Source: Maylandia zebra
Taxonomy: Eukaryota; Chordata; Actinopteri; Cichliformes; Cichlidae
Direction: 5' to 3'
Assembly: GCF_041146795.1 (NCBI RefSeq)
Contig: NC_135176.1
Coordinates: forward strand, 17,619,786-17,683,785
Length of the DNA stretch: 64,000 nt
Part shown: piece by piece, positions 55,936 to 64,000 of the stretch
How the letters are laid out: every line of letters begins with the position of its first letter
Numbering within the stretch: position 1 is the stretch's first letter
Made by a program: the position numbers and the translations under genes
The notes under the pieces: generated by a model
Told to the model about the DNA's origin: nothing
What the model saw: the letters and a program-made list of their open reading frames with translations, nothing else
Databases searched by the model: none

Positions 55936-58149
55936 TCAGCAGCTCTGGAACTGCTGTTGTGACTGGCTACGGCTCTGTGTAGCTAGAAGCTGCTGCTGTT
56001 GCTGCAGGAAGCTGATCACCTCTGGACTCCTGAGAAGCGACTGCAAGACAAATACATTGGAAAACATAAGATATTTCACTACAAAGCTGCAGTACAAGAC
56101 AATCAACATTACTCTGCTTTCACTAATAAAATATGTGTCATAACTGTTCTATGAACTGGATGCTTTAATGTTACCAATAGGTGTTTTCCCATGATTCCCG
56201 GGAATCTTCGAGTTCTATGAACTTGGAACATTGTTGGCTTTTAAAATATTACAGTATTTGGGTTTGCGTGTATGCCTGTTTTTTATGTAAGTTTTCTTTT
56301 TTGTTTTTTTAGTCCAGCTGAAAGAAACTTTCCTAATTCTGGGATCATTGGAAGAAAATACATCAGTGTAACCCAAAACCAAAAAACTGTAAAGTAAAAA
56401 AAAAAGGAGACGTTAAAGGTTCTCCTTTGAGAAAACAAAATATGTGAAACTAAGAATAAGGACACTTACACTCACTGGCCACATCATTAGGTGGCCCTGT
56501 TCAACTGCATTAAAAAGCAAACGGCAGCTCAACTCGAGCATTAAGGCAGACATGGTGAAAACCTTCTGAAATTCAGGCTAAGCATTAGAGTAGTTGTTGG
56601 TGCCAGTCTGGCTGCTCCATTTCAGATTCTGTTGCTCTACTGGGATTTTCCCACACAACCACCTCCAAGGTTTACAGTGAATGGTCCAAAAACAGACAAA
56701 ATACCCCGTGAGCAACAGTTCTCTGGGTGAAGATGCCTTGTTGATGCCAGAAGTCAGAGTATAATGGCTGGACTGTGTTGAGCTGAAATAAACAACCATT
56801 TGCTAGAACCAAACTATTCTGAAAACACAACATGTCAAACCTTGAAGCAGCTGGGCAACAGCAACAGAAGACCACACCAATGCTGCTGCTGTTAGCAAAG
56901 AAAAGGAAACTAAGACTACAGTCAGTATGGCTCATCAAAATTGGACATTCGAGTGGTTGGTTCAGAATCTAGGTAAACAACAGGAAAGCATAGATTCATC
57001 AAATTTTCTATCAATGTTTCAGGCTGTTGGCGATGCTATAATGATGAGGACGATATATTCTTGTCACACTTTGTTTCCCTTAGTACCAAATGAACATTGT
57101 TTAAATGCCACAGCATACCTGAGTATTACTGCTGACTACGTCCATTCCTGTATGACCACAGTGTACCCATCTTCTCATCACTGCTTTCAGCAGGACAAAA
57201 AGCTATGTCACAAAGCTCAAATTATTTCAAACTGGTTTCCCAAACATGAAAGTGAGTTCCCTGCACTCAAATGACCTCCACAGTCACCAGATCTCAATCC
57301 AGTAAACACCTTAGGGATGTGGTGGCACAGGAGAGTCATATTGTGGATGTGCAGCCAATAAATCTGCAGCAAATATGCGATTTCATGCAAATATATCACA
57401 TTTCATGTCCATTTAACCCTTAAAGCCGGGTGCCACAGAATAATATGCTTGTCATTTGTCTGCATGTTCGTCATGGAACAATCAACCAGTCTTACCAGTC
57501 TTTTCTGGTTGAGGACCTGCTCTATCAGAGAAGGTCTGGCTGGACGGTCCCCCATGGCACCTAGACGCTGTTTGTTCACAGACACAGGACGTTCTTCAGA
57601 GTTTTCCTACAGACAGAAAAACGCAATTAAATGTGCAGGTTTTGTTTGTGGCTTGGCTCTAAAGTGTGGAAATCAGACCTCCACATCATGGTAAATGCTT
57701 CTAGCACAGAGTATTTAACTTACATCAAGTTTCCCACTGGACATGGCCTTATCATTCTTCTTCTTCTTGTACTTGTCTTTGTACATTTTGTTGCGGTGTT
57801 TTTTGCACATCCATGGCTTTCTCTGCTTGGCCACCTGCGTCGTTGTCTCCGTGCACCCATCGTAGGTACACTGTTTGGGGGCGTTGTCGCCCTCGGAGGT
57901 CTCTTCGTCGTTGAGCTCCTCCGGGCTAGCTGCGCCGTCTCTGGGATCTGAGGCGTCCAGAACGTCGCTCTCTTCGTCCGGATCGTCCATGTCGTAGGAG
58001 GCGTTGTTCTCCGGTTCGTGCGGCGTTATCACATTTCTACTGTCCACAACTCCGCTTTTATTTACATAGTACCTATGTCCGTCTTTAGTAAGCAGAAGAG
58101 TGGAGTCTTTGTCCTTACTTGATGATACGGAAGCGTCTTCTTCGCTCAT
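55936..58149 (-). CDS. rfxap: Regulatory factor X-associated protein
   Basis: RFXAP joins RFX5 and RFXANK to form the RFX complex that binds X-boxes of MHC class II promoters and recruits CIITA; human loss causes bare lymphocyte syndrome. Minus-strand exons: 58149-57724, 57606-57496, 56040-55936, all phase 0, 213 aa (human 272, mainly because the long Ala/Gly-rich human N-terminus is absent). Visible parts are an acidic region (about 52-90, DMDDPDEESDVLDASDP), the conserved core CTYDGCTETTTQVAKQRKPW (94-113), a basic nuclear-localisation-like KKHRNKMYKDKYKKKKNDK (116-134), and GDRPARPSLIEQVLNQKRL followed by the Gln-rich C-terminus that contacts partners. I took the ATG at 58149 (MSEEDASV); no in-frame ATG precedes it nearby. 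Intron 2 carries a Tc1 element. Confidence 0.95.
56467..57400 (+). mobile_element. Tc1/mariner element in rfxap intron 2
   Basis: Starts with TACACTCACTGGCCACATCA, the inverted-repeat end of a common fish Tc1 family, and follows the transposase order: TACTGGGATTTTCCCACAC, AGCAGAAGACCACACC-type wording, CAAAATTGGACATTCGAGTGG (in part), a mid-domain at 56990-57130, and TCACCAGATCTCAATCCAGT near 57290. The right end is missing beyond about 57400. Frames are broken, so it is inactive. It is in opposite orientation to rfxap. Confidence 0.85.
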
Positions 58150-58260
58150 GATAGCAGCAAACAAACAAACGACGCTACAGCGACCTAGCTAGTAGCCCCA
58201 CGTTGGTTAGCTAAAACAGCTACTCGCTTACATTTACTGGTCCATTTTTCCAGTATTAGA
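58150..58260 (-). promoter_or_regulatory. Probable rfxap promoter region
   Basis: Immediately upstream of the rfxap start; includes ACGACGCTACAGCGACC and an ATTGG/CCAAT-like stretch nearby. Assigned by position only. Confidence 0.35.
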
Positions 58261-60653
58261 CGTTAAATTAATTTCTAAATAAAAGGTCATAAATATTCCA
58301 GTATTTCAGAAGCAAATGTCATAGTTTTTACTTCTATTGGTTTAGCCTGTCACCGGTCAGGAAACATGAAAATCTTCTTCTTCTTCTCTGCTTTAGGTTT
58401 ATGTGTTAAAGCGACACCTAGTGGTCAAAATAACATATGCACGCCAGTTACGGGCAACTACGACCAACTTGTGAGATGTTTACTATAACACTGTTGCCTG
58501 CTGAAAGGGCAATGCCCCTACAATCCTACTTATATATTTACCCTTTCCTAATCATAGTGGATGCTTATGTTCACAATATTCCTGTCACATGGACACATTA
58601 GAGTTCTACTATGTGTAAAAATAGACTAAAATAGACACCTTTCTTGAAAAGGCTTGATGGAAGAGGGGTATGCTAGGAAGCATATTACTTGGATGTTCTG
58701 GCCTTGCTCCCGCAGCCAGTATGAATTTAAATTCATACTTTCAATACATTCATCTTTCATTTACAATTTATGTTCGCAGAAGGTTTTCAAATAACCTCTC
58801 TGCACACTTTCTACTCAAATCCAGACAGGATCCATAACAGAGCCAAGTACCACCAAGCATTCAAAAGTTAATAATAAGCAGAGGGCCTGTGTGGAATAAG
58901 TGCAATTATTTCATAGAAAACAAAACTGACGTCTGTATGGATAAAAAGTTAAGCCAAGGACTGAGTTGTGTATTTGGTACAGACCGGTAATGAAACAAAA
59001 GTCCTATAAACAGGAGCTAAACACAAAACAAAAGACTCAAACAATTTGATTTTAAACATATTTTAATTATTACTATAGTCATAGACCATTGTTGAACAGA
59101 GGTACAGGTATTGGTATTGCAATGGACTGTAATACAGTGGGTCAGCTGTGAGAGCACTTTGGTAAACCACGTGTCCGTGCGCTGGAGAGCACAAGTTCAT
59201 ACTGATCTGGTCAATATGGCAGCACATTACCGCATATGTGCAATGATGAGAATAAATACAGAGAGTCTGACTGGTGTGACGACTGCAAGGAGATCATCTG
59301 CAAAAAACAAACAAACAAAAAAACCTAACACTTCTGTGTATTTCTCTCACTCATCTGTCTTCTCATCTCTTATCTCACATCAGTTTAAGGGAAACCATAT
59401 TACTGGCTGCTTTTCTGAAGAAAAGAAGTGACATCATTCCCAGTAGGAGGCAAAGTTGATGATCTCTTCTTCATATCCACTACCGATCCATCCAACTCAC
59501 CCATGCTTAACGCTTCACATCAACCTGATGATCTCCTCTAGTTTATTATTTTTTTCTTCGCTGACTGACTGATACGCATGTATGACTGATTTTGTTGTAT
59601 TTTTTTGTATTATTATTGTACAATTCTCATAGACTGACTACTAGTAAAGAAATATACTGTATTGTGAACTATCAAAATAAATAAAATTGTTATTTACACA
59701 ACATATAAACAATACTTCATCACTAAACTGTTTCTTTTATAAGAATAGGCTACTGTATGTCTGTCATGCTTTCATCTGAAGAAATGAAGCCATGAATGAG
59801 GTTGTACAGAGCTGAAATAAATTCTCCTCCACCCTTTTTCGCTGTACTGCTGGTTCTCTGGCATCCATACTGTCATTCTCTCGATCATGTCTCACTGCAC
59901 CTAGACTGCAGTGCAAATGTGCAAATAGGCACCTCTTGTGAACTGTTAACTGTGCGCCTTCTCCATCTGAAAACGTGTCTGTGTAACCATATACTTGAGC
60001 TGCACCAACCATAGCTTGAACATGTTGATGAAACATGTGTCTAGTGTTCATAAAATATAAAAAGAATTAGCGTGATGATCACTGTGAAAATGTGTGGCTT
60101 GAGGACAAATGGGTTCAGATGTCGAGTTTGCTACACAAGCACCAGGATGCTGCTGAGTTTTGTGTATCAAGATGTCGTGAACCGAGCAAGTAACAAAACC
60201 AGAAGGAGCAGTCAAATGCACCATTGTCGTCTTAGAATAGCAGTCTGTGTAAAATGTAAACTGTATGACTGCGATCCAACGTTACGGGGGAAGGCAGCGC
60301 CGAAACTGTGTTGAGCACAGCGTCACAGCACAATTTCATCTTTTTTTTTTTTCATCAAAGCCATTTTTAAAACACATTTTGCAACTGAAAAAAACCATAA
60401 AATCCTTCCCCAACGTGTTTTAGCTCGCTTTCCAACATTGTGTTTTCATCACGTCTGCTGTCACCTACTTAAACGTTTCTGCACTCTACTTCTAAGCACT
60501 TTGCCATTATTTTAAATCCACCAAGCTCTAAGGAGAAGTCAATAAAAACATTGTTTTTTTTTCTATGAAAAAGAGAAATACATATCAAAAAATGCTGTGA
60601 ATTAAAGTATGAATAAATAAGGTTCAATAAAACATGAACATTGGTCCATATTC
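58261..60653. other. Between rfxap and dclk1; probably dclk1 3' UTR in part
   Basis: No coding exon supported. dclk1 runs leftward into this stretch and DCLK1 3' UTRs are long in other vertebrates, so 59000-60650 may be transcribed. Several A/T-rich stretches and one minus-strand AATAAA (complement near 59542) occur. Confidence 0.4.
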
Positions 60654-60749
60654 TCATATTGCCTTGTAGAGCTGTTCCGCCTTGAGGAAGTTTCCATGTC
60701 GAGCCCGGATCATCACTGAAGGGTAAAGCCCTTTCTTGCTCCTTGAGCT
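60654..60749 (-). CDS. Possible alternative terminal exon (unassigned)
   Basis: On the minus strand an acceptor-like run (TTTCTTTTTAACATTTTCTC ... TTGTAG|AGC) is followed by 31 open codons and TGA: SSRSKKGLYPSVM, IRARHGNFLKAEQLYKAI in two halves. The composition is protein-like (Arg/Lys, aromatic and hydrophobic spacing) and the frame is phase 0, matching the donor phase of the dclk1 exon at 62733-62846. I recognise no known protein. It may be a dclk1 alternative last exon, a piece of a neighbouring gene, or chance. Confidence 0.25.
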   Translation of the reverse strand, partial: SSRSKKGLYPSVMIRARHGNFLKAEQLYKAI

Positions 60750-61013
60750 CTACAACATGTGCTCAGATGAGAAAATGTTAAAAAGAAATCAACAAAAGTC
60801 TTTCACCTCACTCTGGCTTTTCCCTCTTCCTCTCGATCCCTGTTTCTTGTTGCCTCTTGAATCTTTCTCCCAACCTCTCTAACGTCTTCTTATCCACCCC
60901 TTGGTCCATCTTTCCTCCAGGTTCGGAAAGTTGGATTCAGGGAAGTGTGAAGTTCTCTGCTGATATTTTTATTTCTTTTTTTCAGAGATACTGGGAGAAA
61001 GGGGTTGACACCT

Positions 61014-61115
61014 CGTCCTCCTCCTCCTCCACATGCAGAGGGAGGAGCTGGATGAGGATTTTCCCTCGCCGCCTCCTCCTTTGCACACCTTCCTCCTCTT
61101 CCTCCCCCTACTCCC
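61014..61115. repeat. CTC/CCT-rich low-complexity tract
   Basis: TCCTCCTCCTCCTCC-type sequence just 3' of the dclk1 stop codon (G/A-rich on the dclk1 transcript). Open frames across it are compositional artefacts. Confidence 0.7.
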
Positions 61116-61128
61116 CTTCGCCTGCTCT

Positions 61129-63774
<2,646 letters not shown>

Positions 63775-64000
63775 CTAAACACACAGGAATGCAAAAATGT
63801 TTTTAAAAAAAGAAGCAGGATCATAATGTACAGCATTATTATGAGGGCAACAAACAACAAACAAACTTAAAACACATTATGTGATGGGGGTTGCTATTAA
63901 TAATTTCACCACTCAGTGTGTTGTTTAACAGCTCACAGCTGTAGCTACTCTATCTGCCCTACGCCTACAGACACAGACGAAGCGAGCGACCAGCTTTTTA
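63775..64000. other. dclk1 intron at the right edge
   Basis: Intronic sequence preceding the acceptor at 63775-63776 (minus strand). No exon seen before the window ends. Confidence 0.6.

Overview
The window is vertebrate nuclear DNA from a teleost fish, most likely a cichlid. Every gene is split into short exons with GT-AG introns. The proteins read directly against well-known vertebrate families. The intergenic DNA is full of fish-type hAT, Tc1/mariner, LINE and tRNA-derived SINE copies; one SINE head resembles the African cichlid (AFC) family as I remember it. Species is inferred, not proven.

Layout. 1-17300 is intergenic and dominated by transposon fossils, including a nest of three DNA transposons at 4380-8213. 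18002-34618 (+) is supt20h (SAGA subunit), 23 exons joined here, 834 aa. 35560-37927 (-) is exosc8 (RNA exosome ring subunit), 11 exons, 277 aa, tail-to-tail with supt20h. 39358-44733 (+) is alg5 (dolichyl-phosphate glucosyltransferase), 10 exons, 322 aa, head-to-head with exosc8. 50817-54729 (+) is smad9 (BMP receptor-regulated Smad), 7 coding exons, 468 aa. 55936-58149 (-) is rfxap (RFX complex, MHC class II transcription), 3 exons, 213 aa, tail-to-tail with smad9. 61129-63774 (-) is the 3' part of dclk1 (doublecortin-like kinase), continuing past the right edge. All exon phases join without a break in the five complete genes.

The block supt20h-exosc8-alg5-smad9-rfxap has the same order and relative orientation as on human chromosome 13q13. 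dclk1 lies directly next to rfxap, lacks the genes that separate them in human, and appears flipped. The genes are not an operon and act in different processes: chromatin/transcription, RNA decay, ER glycosylation, BMP signalling, immune transcription and neuronal microtubule/kinase biology.

I did not find a novel multi-gene system. The most interesting items are: a dual-coding terminal exon in dclk1 set by a 74-bp cassette exon; a 583-bp chimeric retroposon with a 14-bp target duplication wedged in the exosc8/alg5 head-to-head promoter interval; a three-level transposon nest with an exact 8-bp duplication; a young retroposon with a 15-bp duplication and A-tail inside supt20h; and a possible unassigned terminal exon at 60654-60749. 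No retrovirus-like or other viral fossil was recognised.
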